This document shows positions 36,234-43,637 of a stretch of 64,000 nucleotides of DNA, piece after piece (positions within the stretch are counted from its first letter, which is position 1; each line of letters begins with the position of its first letter). The translations under genes were made by a program, and so were the position numbers. Under the pieces are notes generated by a model, which did no database searches, was not told where the DNA came from, and was given only the letters and a program-made list of their open reading frames with translations. The DNA lies in contig JAUIFH010000004.1 of assembly GCA_030429495.1 (NCBI GenBank), forward strand, positions 248,001-312,000, written 5' to 3'. This stretch comes from Alphaproteobacteria bacterium. Lineage in GTDB: Bacteria; Pseudomonadota; Alphaproteobacteria; Rhodobacterales; Rhodobacteraceae.

Positions 36234-36270
36234 CCGCCCGTCCGAGGGGGCTCGATGCCCCCGAGGGCGG
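36234..36270. terminator. GC-rich nested hairpin after hisE
   Basis: An outer stem CCGCCC (36234-36239)/GGGCGG (36265-36270) encloses GGGGGC (36246-36251)-tcgat-GCCCCC (36257-36262). It lies between convergent hisE and the CoA-binding gene and has no T-run. The preceding GGTGGAAAATACTCC (about 36197) resembles a motif I recall as common in Rhodobacteraceae intergenic regions. Confidence 0.45.
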
Positions 36271-36279
36271 CCTCGCCGG

Positions 36280-36756
36280 TCAAAGCTTCGACGATATCGT
36301 GCCGGTTGCGAAGCCGCCCATGCGCAACTCTCCGAACAGCCGCTGATACTCGATCTTCGGGCATCGGTTCTGGATAACCCTCAGCCCTGCCGCCTTGGCC
36401 TTCGACGCGGCCTCCGGATGGGTCACGCCGATCTGCATCCAGATCGTCCGAAGACCGGGCAATTCCGCCATAGCTTCATCGACGATGGCGGGCACGGCCT
36501 CTGACCGACGGAAGATGTCGACCATGTCCACCTTCGTGTCCTTCGGGATCGACGCCAGATCGGCATAGACCGTCCGCCCGAGGATTTCCCCGCCCGCATG
36601 GCCTGGATTGACCGGGATGACGGTATACCCCTTAAGCCCAAGGTAGCGCGCCACGTAGTAGGACGGCCGGACCGGGTTGGGCGATACACCCACGACCGCG
36701 ACCACTTTCGTCGTCGTCAGGATGTCGCGCAGTTGGGCATCGGAATAGTCGGTCAT
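36280..36756 (-). CDS. CoA-binding domain protein (YccU-like)
   Basis: A 158-aa cytoplasmic protein made almost entirely of a Rossmann-type CoA-binding domain: KVVAVVGVSPNPVRPSYYVARYLGLKGYTVIPVNPG, then DLASIPKDTKVDMVDIFRRSEAVPAIVDEAM and IWMQIGVTHPEAASKAKAAGLRVIQNRCPKIEYQRL. Stand-alone members are known but mostly without proven function. The ATG at 36756 is used; the frame open upstream runs through a terminator and IS debris. It lies only 18 nt downstream of a strong terminator belonging to a separate upstream RNA, so it must have its own start signal or be read through at low level. Confidence 0.9.
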   Translation of the reverse strand: MTDYSDAQLRDILTTTKVVAVVGVSPNPVRPSYYVARYLGLKGYTVIPVNPGHAGGEILGRTVYADLASIPKDTKVDMVDIFRRSEAVPAIVDEAMAELPGLRTIWMQIGVTHPEAASKAKAAGLRVIQNRCPKIEYQRLFGELRMGGFATGTISSKL

Positions 36757-36773
36757 GCCGCGAGCCTTGCCAG

Positions 36774-36805
36774 AAAAAGGCGCCCGTTCCAAGGGAGCGG
36801 GCGCC
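36774..36805 (-). terminator. strong Rho-independent terminator
   Basis: GGCGCCCG (36779-36786 as read on plus) pairs perfectly with CGGGCGCC (36798-36805), and an inner TCC/GGA extends it. The minus-strand transcript then has UUUUU (36778-36774). No protein gene lies immediately upstream, so it probably ends a small RNA. Confidence 0.85.
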
Positions 36806-36862
36806 AGTCGCGGAACGAGGGACAGTGAATTGAAGCGCAGCAGTTCCGGTGCCGCGCTTCCA
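36774..36862 (-). ncRNA. candidate small RNA with Rho-independent terminator
   Basis: Not known to me as a named RNA. Two features define it on the minus strand. First, a 10-bp stem AAGCGCGGCA/TGCTGCGCTT (36833-36859, one G-U pair) with loop CCGGAAC. Second, after a 27-nt unpaired linker, a perfect 8-bp terminator stem GGCGCCCG/CGGGCGCC (36779-36805) followed by five U. A possible promoter is TTTCAC (36896-36891) and TACATC (36874-36869), which would start RNA near 36862, giving about 89 nt. No open frame of note lies inside. Hairpin-linker-terminator is the usual plan of trans-acting sRNAs. Confidence 0.55.
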
Positions 36863-36929
36863 CACCATGATGTAGGTTTGTAAAGGCGTAGTGAAAGACC
36901 GGGTCGCGCAGATGTGATCCACCTAGACC

Positions 36930-37070
36930 ATGCTGACAATTGGAGGCGCCAGAGGCGGATCGAGGTGCTGACGCCCAACGCCCGCACACCTCCCGAACCG
37001 GACACCCACGCACCGTAATCTGATGCACCGCATCACGCTTGAACTCGTCATTATAATTGCTTGTCCCCAT
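36930..37070 (-). pseudogene. IS3-family transposase OrfA remnant
   Basis: Starting at 37070 the minus strand encodes MGTSNYNDEFKRDAVHQITV then RGCPVREVCGR, the classic start of IS3-type OrfA (helix-turn-helix). After about 35 codons the frame shifts, and RALGVSTSIRLW in the next frame continues the expected sequence. The rest of OrfA and all of OrfB are gone. It is non-functional debris. Confidence 0.78.
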
Positions 37071-37107
37071 GTCGTCCTCCTCGCCTCACAGTTAGGGGGC
37101 AAAGCGT

Positions 37108-37266
37108 CTACAATTCGAGGGGCACCTCATAGTCACTGACCTGTCCTGCGGTCACAAACAGATTCAAAGGCCGACCTTTGCTGTCGCCGATGGCGTGCAG
37201 TTTTGTGTTCATGCCGCCCTTGGTGCGCCCGATCAGGCGTCCACGCCCCCTTTTTTGACGCCCAAC
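37108..37266 (-). pseudogene. IS5-family transposase fragment
   Basis: The minus strand encodes KRGRGRLIGRTKGGMNTKL followed by HAIGDSKGRPLNLFVTAGQVSDY and then a stop. This is the middle of an IS5-type DDE transposase (first catalytic region). N- and C-terminal parts are missing. It abuts the IS3 remnant, showing nested insertions and decay. Confidence 0.82.
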
Positions 37267-37410
37267 CTCGCCTATCGCATGACGAAGGAGGAGGTGCGCG
37301 ACGAATGCGCGGGCCAGATCATTGACCGCTGGGAAGACAAGCTCTCCGTGGTCGACCTCTGGGCCGATAGCCTCTGCGAAACCGTCGTGCTGTACGCGAT
37401 CATGCACTGA
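37267..37410 (+). other. short open stretch of unknown origin between IS debris and DUF1772 gene
   Basis: The plus strand reads LAYRMTKEEVRDECAGQIID then RWEDKLSVVDLWADSLCETV to a TGA at about 37410. It has normal coding composition but no start of its own apart from the ATG at 37278. I do not recognise it. It may be the C-terminal remnant of a gene cut by the IS5 insertion. Confidence 0.35.
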
Positions 37411-37489
37411 AGACCCGAAGCCAGGCGGTCGCATCCGGCGACCGCCTACTCGTTCCAACCGAATGCCCCCCAAAAGAAGGAAACCCGTA

Positions 37490-37999
37490 ATGTCCACCTT
37501 CATCATTGTGCTGATGCAGTTCTCCGTCATTGCCTACGCACTCGTCGCGGGCGTCTTTCTCGCGTTTTCCGATTTCATCATGCGGTCGCTGGCCGCCACC
37601 AGCGACGACGGCGGCGTCGAAGCCATGCAGGTCATCAATCGCGAAGTCTTCCGCTGGGTTTTCATGACGCTGTTCCTCGGCATGGCTCCGGTATCGCTAT
37701 TGATCGACGGATATGCCTGGTTCAATTTGAGCGGCCCGTCGGGACTGCTGATCCTGATCGCAGCCATTGTCTACCTGGTCGGCTGTATCGGCGTCACAAT
37801 CATCTTCAATGTGCCGATGAATGAGGCGCTTTCAGGTTTGGCTTTGTCGTCAGATGCCACGCGCGACTACTGGTCGCAGACCTACGTGCCGCGCTGGACC
37901 TTCTGGAACACGGTCCGCACGATCGCTTCAACCGCAGCGGCCACACTCCTGCTTTTCGGTCTCTTCTGGTTGGTACAAACCGAAATTCAACATGGTTAA
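37490..37999 (+). CDS. DUF1772 (anthrone oxygenase-like) membrane protein
   Basis: A 169-aa inner-membrane protein with four hydrophobic segments (IIVLMQFSVIAYALVAGVFLAF, FMTLFLGMAPVSLLIDGYAW, GLLILIAAIVYLVGCIGVTIIF, IASTAAATLLLFGLFWLVQ). NVPMNEAL after the third helix and a final YWSQTYVPRWTFWNTVRT are typical of DUF1772. Fungal relatives include anthrone oxygenases; bacterial ones are uncharacterised. The ATG at 37490 follows AAGAAGGAA. No operon partner is visible; IS debris lies just upstream. Confidence 0.85.
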   Translation: MSTFIIVLMQFSVIAYALVAGVFLAFSDFIMRSLAATSDDGGVEAMQVINREVFRWVFMTLFLGMAPVSLLIDGYAWFNLSGPSGLLILIAAIVYLVGCIGVTIIFNVPMNEALSGLALSSDATRDYWSQTYVPRWTFWNTVRTIASTAAATLLLFGLFWLVQTEIQHG

Positions 38000-38195
38000 G
38001 AACGACACCGAGGTTCGAGGCTTCTGGTTCTCCAGACCGGACTTTCATTTGTCCCTCGGCATTTTCGGTGCTTGAGGAAGTGAAGTGGACAGAGCCGTAC
38101 TATGCCGCAGTCGAGCCAAGGACAGCTTTGACGAACCTTACGGACCTCTTCAAACCGTCGGAGCAAAACACTTCTGCCAGTCAGAGTGGCATCGG
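38000..38195. other. intergenic region, no gene seen
   Basis: About 200 bp of mixed composition between the convergent DUF1772 and MBL genes. Neither strand shows a coding pattern, a hairpin with T-run or a tRNA. It may be worn insertion-sequence DNA, but nothing identifiable remains. Confidence 0.4.
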
Positions 38196-38987
38196 CTAGC
38201 GACTGACTGCGTCCCATCTCCGCAGTTGCTCATCGATGATCCGGAGCAGGCGTTTGCGGCCAAAACTCGGGTCGTGACCGGCGTGAACCGTTTTGACGGG
38301 AAGCTCCTGCAACCGCCTAAGCGTGGTCTCGTAGATAGCGCGGTCCGAATGGTGCAGATCGTCGATCAGCGGCCCGTCATAGACTGCGTCGCCGGAGAAC
38401 AGGGTGCCGGTTTTCGCTTCCCAAAGCCCGATGCCCCCCGGCGAATGCCCGGGAAGGTGCAACACCGTGAAGGCCCGGTTGCCGATATCCACGATATCGC
38501 CCTCACCGACGCATGAGACGCCGGGCGCCGGGCGCAGCCGATAGTTCCTCAGATCGAATCCCTCATAGGGAAGCGCGGTCACCATCGGGCCGCCGAGGTC
38601 CGGGGCGTCGATCCCGGGCAGATACATCGATGCGATGTCGTTCGGGTCGAATCGGTCATCCACCAGTGTCAGTTCGGCATTCGGATGTCGTAGCCCTTCG
38701 GCCTCAAGTTGATGAACCAGGCAGTGGTCGAACTCGTGGTGGCAACCGATATGGTCCATGTGAACATGCGTCGCCACGGCCGTCACCTTCTGGCCGAGGA
38801 TGTTCTTCGCGAACCTTGAAAGGCTTTCCAGTCCCGTGCCTGTGTCGACTATCAGGTCCCGATCGCGACCGCGAATATGCCAGATGTTGCAGCGCAGGAA
38901 TGGCACTACGTGGGGTTCGTAAATGAGGGTGATGTCTTCGTCGATCCGCTTTTTTTCGAACCATCTGTCGGCGATCGGAAAGGGCAT
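38196..38987 (-). CDS. MBL-fold metallohydrolase
   Basis: A 263-aa cytoplasmic metallo-beta-lactamase-fold hydrolase. The di-metal site is clear: HVHMDH (74-79), His in VLHLPGHSPGGI, Asp in FSGDAVYDG and the final His in VHAGHDPSFG. The N-terminus (PFPIADRWFEKKRIDEDITLIYEPHV) resembles MBL proteins grouped with glyoxalase II-like hydrolases, but the substrate is not predictable. The ATG at 38987 is chosen; the longer frame adds a non-conserved Pro/Arg segment. It precedes nothing in operon distance; the polyamine-binding gene upstream ends 93 nt away on the same strand. Confidence 0.9.
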   Translation of the reverse strand: MPFPIADRWFEKKRIDEDITLIYEPHVVPFLRCNIWHIRGRDRDLIVDTGTGLESLSRFAKNILGQKVTAVATHVHMDHIGCHHEFDHCLVHQLEAEGLRHPNAELTLVDDRFDPNDIASMYLPGIDAPDLGGPMVTALPYEGFDLRNYRLRPAPGVSCVGEGDIVDIGNRAFTVLHLPGHSPGGIGLWEAKTGTLFSGDAVYDGPLIDDLHHSDRAIYETTLRRLQELPVKTVHAGHDPSFGRKRLLRIIDEQLRRWDAVSR

Positions 38988-39079
38988 GTCGCACCCGTTG
39001 ATTTGTTGCAGCGGCGGTCTGGGGGCGCCGCTGCGCTTCGAGAGGTGGCCGAGCAAACCTCGACGTCTGAAATTTACAC

Positions 39080-40186
39080 CTATTGTCCGCTCTTGAAACG
39101 GGTCCAGGACCTGTTCAGCAGCCGCGTGAACTTTTGCGAATGCGGTTCGACGGGGTACAGTTTTTCTTCGACTTCCGCCGGCGGGTAGGTGCCGGGATCG
39201 TTCCGGATTCTGTCCGCGACCAGTTCGGTTGCCTTGGCGTTGGCGTTGGCAAAGTAGATGTAGTTCGTTATGTCAGCTGCGACCCTGGGCTCCAGGATGT
39301 AGTTGATAAAGCTGTGCGCCGCATCGGGATGTGGCGCGTCAGCCGGTATCGCCATCACGTCAAAATAGACCTCGGCGCCCTCTTTCGGGATGGAATAGGC
39401 GATGTTGATCGGTCTTCCTGCCTCCTCCGCGCGGACATATGCAAGGCCAACATCTCCGTTGTACGCCATCGCGAGGCACAGGTTTCCGCCAGCCAGATCG
39501 TTGATAACCTGACCATTGTTGAAGTGCCTGAGATAGGGGCGCACCTGCGCCAGAACCTCCATTGCGGCTTCAAGATCGTCCGGATCTTCGCTGTTTGGAT
39601 CCTTGCCAAGATATGTCAGGGCCGCCGCTGTCACCGATGCCGGCGAGTTGAGAATGAACACCCCGCAATCCTCGAATTTCGATACGATTTCGGGATCGAA
39701 GATCATCCGTAGGCTGTCGACGGGCGCATCGGGCAAGCGGGCTTCGACCTCGGCATAGTCGTATGCGATACCGGTCGTGCCCCAGGTGTAGGGAACCGCA
39801 TATTCGTTGCCCGGGTCGTAGACGGCCAGGATCTCCATGAACTTCGGATCAATATTGCCAAGGTTTGTCAGCTTCGATTTGTCGAGCTTCTGATACGCAC
39901 CGGCCGGAATGTGTAGCGCCATCTGGTAGGAGCCCGGGTAGACGACATCATAGCCGCTGCCGCCGGTAAGCACTTTCGTTTCCAGCACTTCGGGCGAGTC
40001 GAAATTGTCGTACACGACGCGAATGCCGTGTTTGGCTTCAAAGTCGGATAGCGTGGTTTCACCGAAATACTCGAACCAGTTGAACACGTTCACGGTTTTC
40101 TCCTGTGCGCCGGATTGCGCAGCGAGGCAGATCAGCACTGCTCCCGTGGCCGCCCCCGTGGGCAGGTGTTTCATGAGTGGTGTCAT
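39080..40186 (-). CDS. periplasmic polyamine-binding protein (PotF/PotD type)
   Basis: ABC-transporter substrate-binding protein of 368 aa. The signal peptide is TGAAVLICLAAQSGAQ-like near the start, and the mature part begins VNVFNWFEYFGETTLSDFE, typical of PotF/PotD. Further motifs are YDVVYPGSYQMAL, VPYTWGTTGIAYDY and the polyamine-pocket region AMAYNGDVGLAY. The start at 40186 has GGGAG six bases upstream. No permease or ATPase genes follow, so it is an orphan binding protein or uses a transporter encoded elsewhere. The remains of an agmatinase gene lie directly upstream on the same strand, which suggests a former agmatine/putrescine operon. Confidence 0.9.
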   Translation of the reverse strand: MTPLMKHLPTGAATGAVLICLAAQSGAQEKTVNVFNWFEYFGETTLSDFEAKHGIRVVYDNFDSPEVLETKVLTGGSGYDVVYPGSYQMALHIPAGAYQKLDKSKLTNLGNIDPKFMEILAVYDPGNEYAVPYTWGTTGIAYDYAEVEARLPDAPVDSLRMIFDPEIVSKFEDCGVFILNSPASVTAAALTYLGKDPNSEDPDDLEAAMEVLAQVRPYLRHFNNGQVINDLAGGNLCLAMAYNGDVGLAYVRAEEAGRPINIAYSIPKEGAEVYFDVMAIPADAPHPDAAHSFINYILEPRVAADITNYIYFANANAKATELVADRIRNDPGTYPPAEVEEKLYPVEPHSQKFTRLLNRSWTRFKSGQ

Positions 40187-40239
40187 TTTTTCTCCCGTTC
40201 ATGACTTGATGACTGAGACTTGGCATCTCGCCCGGTCGC

Positions 40240-40496
40240 TGCCGCTCTCAGGCGATTTGGCTTGATGCCGCCCGCACCGCGCGGGGCCCGTGCCGAGCTC
40301 CGGACCGGCTGGAGACCGCCCGATCGAATGGCACCCCCATTATTGCCAGGTCGGCGGCGGCAAGATCGCGCGTTTAGCGTCGGCGCATGAAGCTGAGGAC
40401 GCCTGCATAGGTTGCCTCCGCTGTGGTTCCGTAGTCCGACTCTCGCGTGAACGCTTGGTCACCCGTGCTCGGATTGACGTTTGAATCTTTCGCCAT
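40240..40496 (-). pseudogene. speB: agmatinase/ureohydrolase remnant with nonsense codons
   Basis: From an ATG at 40496 with AGGGA upstream, the minus strand encodes 40 codons ending TYAGVLSFMRRR and then TAA at 40376-40374. The frame continues after that stop without shift as [20 protein letters not shown] then [21 protein letters not shown], then a TGA. This is the N-terminal part of the arginase/agmatinase family: RRRY..DL, GVPFD and SRSGARxGPxAVR are family hallmarks. The expected tyrosine (TAC/TAT) became TAA, and an expected Trp codon is TGA. The metal-binding C-terminal two thirds are deleted. It immediately precedes the polyamine-binding gene. Confidence 0.82.
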
Positions 40497-40609
40497 TGGT
40501 CCATCCCTCAGGAAAGCGACTTGCCGTGATCGAGATTGACCGGTTCGCCTATGTGGGTAAATTGAGGCAAGGATATATACGCTTAGATATAGATACGCGG
40601 TGAACGGCA

Positions 40610-41416
40610 TTGGAAAGCCCAAAGGAAGGCGATCTTCTTCTCCTCGACGATGTTCTCGCGCCGCAAATCGCGTCGCTCATGGAGAGTATCGGCCGCGAGA
40701 GCTTTGCCGTGTCGCTCCGGCAGTTCGTCAATTCCTGTTGCCCGTTCGATTCCATGATCGCAACGCGCTATTCGGAAAATGCGCCGCCTGTCGCGCTGTA
40801 TCACGACCTGGACGATGTTCAGGCCGCCATTTCCATTCAGTTCTACGCCACCGGTCCTTATCTGCTGGACCCGTTATTCCAGGCCTGTAGGAACGGTCGC
40901 GAACCTGGGATCATCCGGACGCTCGACCTGGTGCCAGAGGCCTTCTTCCGGTCCGAATACTACCGCACTTTCTATCGCAACATCCGAGTCAGCGACGAAG
41001 CGGGCGCGCTGATCCGGCTCGGTAAGCGGGACTGGGTCGTCGTGTCGTTCGCACTGACCCGAAGGCGCGCCCGGTTCGGGCCGGCCCAGCTTGTGCGCCT
41101 GCAAACGCTGTTCCCGATTATCGCGGCCGCTGTCGAAATGAACTGGGGTGACTACAGCTTGGCGCCGCGCGCGGACGACAAGCAGTTCGTCGAGGACAGT
41201 TTCGAGACCTTCGGCGCCGACACCCTCAGCCCGCGAGAGGCCGAGATCATCCGCCTCGTCCTGCAAGGGCACTCGACGCCATCCGCGGCGGCCTATCTGG
41301 GCATATCCGAGGGGACGGTAAAGGTTCACCGACACCACGCCTATGCCAAGCTCGGCATCGCGTCACAGGCAGAGCTGTTTTCCATGGCGACGCGTCATGT
41401 CATCTCACCAACATAA
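40610..41416 (+). CDS. LuxR-type helix-turn-helix transcriptional regulator
   Basis: A 268-aa cytoplasmic regulator. The C-terminal 60 residues form a LuxR/GerE HTH: LSPREAEIIRLVLQGHSTPSAAAYLGISEGTVKVHRHHAYAKLGI. The N-terminal part (about 200 residues) has no recognisable acyl-homoserine-lactone domain or receiver. The TTG at 40610 gives the longest frame but has only a weak Shine-Dalgarno; the first ATG is at 40679. Direct repeats GATATATACGC/GATATAGATACGC lie just upstream. Divergent from the agmatinase remnant and polyamine-binding gene, which it may once have controlled. Confidence 0.82.
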   Translation: MESPKEGDLLLLDDVLAPQIASLMESIGRESFAVSLRQFVNSCCPFDSMIATRYSENAPPVALYHDLDDVQAAISIQFYATGPYLLDPLFQACRNGREPGIIRTLDLVPEAFFRSEYYRTFYRNIRVSDEAGALIRLGKRDWVVVSFALTRRRARFGPAQLVRLQTLFPIIAAAVEMNWGDYSLAPRADDKQFVEDSFETFGADTLSPREAEIIRLVLQGHSTPSAAAYLGISEGTVKVHRHHAYAKLGIASQAELFSMATRHVISPT

Positions 41417-41864
41417 CGACGCCTGCCGTTGCGACCGACAGGCGAGGCGTCTTATCCTTCCACCAAGAAAACTGCTTGATAGCAACGTCGTCGGATGGCC
41501 CAGTCGGTCTATTCCACGACCACGAGGCCGATGTCATCGTGGAGCAGCATCTCCGCCTCCAAAATACGCCTCGGTACGTTTCATGCAGCGAATGGTGGCA
41601 CCGGCTCTGCAGATCAGGCTCGTCGGAGACTACCCAAGTGGAACGGCCGCACCTACCGGTTTGAGGTAGCATCCGGTGGGCGCGCGCGACGGTTCGGATG
41701 CGGCTCTGCAATGCGCTATCCGCCCCTAAATAAGTGGACGTGAAAACTTCGACCAGCCTGGCGACAAGGCCTTTCCTAGGCGGTGATCGTCAGCAGCAAG
41801 ACAGCCGAAAGTTATCGCCCTTAGTCAACCTTGGGGGAAACGATGCTCCAAACAGCGGCGTCGA
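41417..41864. other. intergenic region, no gene seen
   Basis: About 450 bp between the LuxR-type regulator and the convergent end of the urease operon. Open frames here are short, in conflicting frames and without recognisable motifs. No tRNA, hairpin with T-run or repeat was found. It is possibly decayed mobile DNA. Confidence 0.45.
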
Positions 41865-42527
41865 TTAAAGGGGGGCGGCCTGGTCGGTTAGAACGCCGGC
41901 CATCCCCACAGGCATTGTAAAGCCGCCAAAACTGCTCAGGTGCACGGCGATCTCTACGATACCCTTTCCGTGGCGCAGCGAGGCAAAGACATGGGGCCGT
42001 CCCGCACGCATCCGCGCCGCGTCCCGCTCCATCACCTCAAGCGAGGCACCGACATGGGGTGCGAGATCGGTCTTGTTGATGACAAGTAGATCGGATTTCG
42101 TGATCGCCGGTCCGCCCTTCCTTGGAATTTCCTCGCCTGCGGCAACGTCAATGACATAAACCGTGACGTCCGCGAGTTCCGGGCTGAAGGTGGCCGAAAG
42201 GTTGTCACCTCCACTTTCGATCAGCACGATCTCGACGTCCGGGTGCCTTGCGCGCATTTCGGCGACGGCGGCAAGGTTGATCGAGGCATCCTCGCGGATC
42301 GCGGTATGGGGACAGCCGCCGGTCTCGACCCCGATGATGCGGTCGGAGGGCAGAACCTGCATCCGCATCAACGCCTCGGCGTCCTCGCGCGTGTAGATGT
42401 CGTTCGTGATGACGCCGACTGACAGTGTCGGATACAGCAACCGCGCAAGCGACGCCGTCAGTGTAGTCTTGCCGGCGCCTACGGGTCCGCCGATGCCAAT
42501 ACGCAAGGGGCCGTTAAGGGTGGTCAT
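41865..42527 (-). CDS. ureG: urease accessory GTPase
   Basis: SIMIBI-class GTPase (220 aa) that drives nickel insertion into urease. The P-loop is [13 protein letters not shown] (about residues 10-22), the metal-binding CPH motif is in [13 protein letters not shown], and [46 protein letters not shown] follow (NKxD guanine motif). No His-rich N-terminus is present. The ATG at 42527 overlaps the ureF stop (ATGA); a long upstream frame is out-of-frame ureF sequence. It is the last gene of the urease operon. Confidence 0.96.
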   Translation of the reverse strand: MTTLNGPLRIGIGGPVGAGKTTLTASLARLLYPTLSVGVITNDIYTREDAEALMRMQVLPSDRIIGVETGGCPHTAIREDASINLAAVAEMRARHPDVEIVLIESGGDNLSATFSPELADVTVYVIDVAAGEEIPRKGGPAITKSDLLVINKTDLAPHVGASLEVMERDAARMRAGRPHVFASLRHGKGIVEIAVHLSSFGGFTMPVGMAGVLTDQAAPL

Positions 42528-43168
42528 GATCGGAAGAGCCTTGTGTGCAAGGTTTCGTGCCGCATTGCGGCGATGTCTGACAGAAACGCGGCGCCAGAGA
42601 GATCGTCGAGCTTGCGCCCCCGTACTTCGGTTGCGATCCTGCGGCAAATCGGTGTCAGGCGCGCAAGAACCGTCTGCCCTTCGGTCTGCCCAAGCGGAAC
42701 CAGGCGGACTGCGACTGAGACGATGTTGGACGCGAACGCCTGCAGATACATCGCTTGGACCAGTTCCAGCGGCAGTCCGGCAAGCCGCGCTGCGCGTCCA
42801 ACCGCGACCGGATAGACGAGATCCGACAGGGCGATACCGTGACTGGCGGATACCGTCGCCGCGAAGGCCCGCCCCATCAGCAGGCTTTCCCGCATCCGTT
42901 CCGCCGAGGCGGTGAAGGCACGCGCCGAAGCATCGACATGGTCCAGCGCGTCTTCGTCGCGTGCGGCGTGGGCGGCCGCCAGGATGATGGCGTCGTTTGC
43001 CCCCGTCCCATGGCAAAGAACGTCCTCCAGCCAGGCCCGCAGCGTTTCGCCACCGCTCACCACACCGTCCTGCACTGCGGTTTCCAGCCCGTGCGAATAG
43101 GCGAAGGCACCCACTGGGAAGGCGGGCGACAGCCACTGGGCAAGGACGAGTGTCGCGTCAGTGTGCAT
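42524..43168 (-). CDS. ureF: urease accessory protein UreF
   Basis: All-helical urease chaperone (214 aa) that bridges UreD-urease with UreG. Family features are [27 protein letters not shown] near the start and the C-terminal [19 protein letters not shown]. The ATG at 43168 overlaps the end of ureE by 11 nt. The earlier in-frame starts would add an unconserved stretch that covers the His-rich tail of ureE in another frame. Confidence 0.92.
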   Translation of the reverse strand: MHTDATLVLAQWLSPAFPVGAFAYSHGLETAVQDGVVSGGETLRAWLEDVLCHGTGANDAIILAAAHAARDEDALDHVDASARAFTASAERMRESLLMGRAFAATVSASHGIALSDLVYPVAVGRAARLAGLPLELVQAMYLQAFASNIVSVAVRLVPLGQTEGQTVLARLTPICRRIATEVRGRKLDDLSGAAFLSDIAAMRHETLHTRLFRS

Positions 43169-43628
43169 GGGTGGTGTGCCCGTGTTCGTGTGAATGTGTA
43201 CGTCCGTGGCCATAAGCGCCTCCCTCGGGCGTGAAGGCCGCGCGCGTGGGACGGACAATCGCGCCGAGATGTTCAAGCATATGCTCGATCACCGGATCGC
43301 GCTGGATGAGCAGCCGGTCTCGCTCCACCTGGCAGGGCGTGTGGCGATTGCCGATATGCCAGGCCAGCCGGGGAAGGTTGCCGCGCACCTCGAACAGGTC
43401 TTCCCTGGCCGCAACGATCGCGACATACCGCCTGTCGGGAAGCAAAATCGCATCCCCGTCGTCAAGCGAGGTGGTTTGCGGCAAGTCCACAAGAAAACTC
43501 AGGCCGCAATCTGTCGAAAGACGTTTTCGCCTGAGGAATCGGGCGGCGTAGTCGAGCGTGCAGCGCAAGGCGCACCCACTCCAGTCTCCCTTGCGGATGA
43601 TCGTCTGCGCGATGGGAAGTTCCAGCAT
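43158..43628 (-). CDS. ureE: urease accessory metallochaperone UreE
   Basis: Nickel chaperone (156 aa) with an N-terminal peptide-binding domain (LDYAARFLRRKRLSTDCGLSFLVDLPQT), the conserved RDxxIGNRHTPCQVERDRLLI region with its nickel-binding histidine (WHIGNRHTPCQ), and a His-rich C-terminus ([16 protein letters not shown]) that stores extra nickel. The His tail is intact, which suggests that nickel buffering matters in this organism. It lies between ureC and ureF. Confidence 0.95.
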   Translation of the reverse strand: MLELPIAQTIIRKGDWSGCALRCTLDYAARFLRRKRLSTDCGLSFLVDLPQTTSLDDGDAILLPDRRYVAIVAAREDLFEVRGNLPRLAWHIGNRHTPCQVERDRLLIQRDPVIEHMLEHLGAIVRPTRAAFTPEGGAYGHGRTHSHEHGHTTHAH

Positions 43629-43637
43629 GTTGCGTCC

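Noticed and set aside
41417-41864. Possible transposase fragment after the LuxR-type gene
   Set aside because: Several frames look faintly mobile-element-like but no stretch matches a known transposase motif well enough to call.
41865-43136. UreG extended by about 200 N-terminal residues
   Set aside because: The extension is ureF read in the wrong frame; the ATG at 42527 overlaps the ureF stop as in other urease operons.
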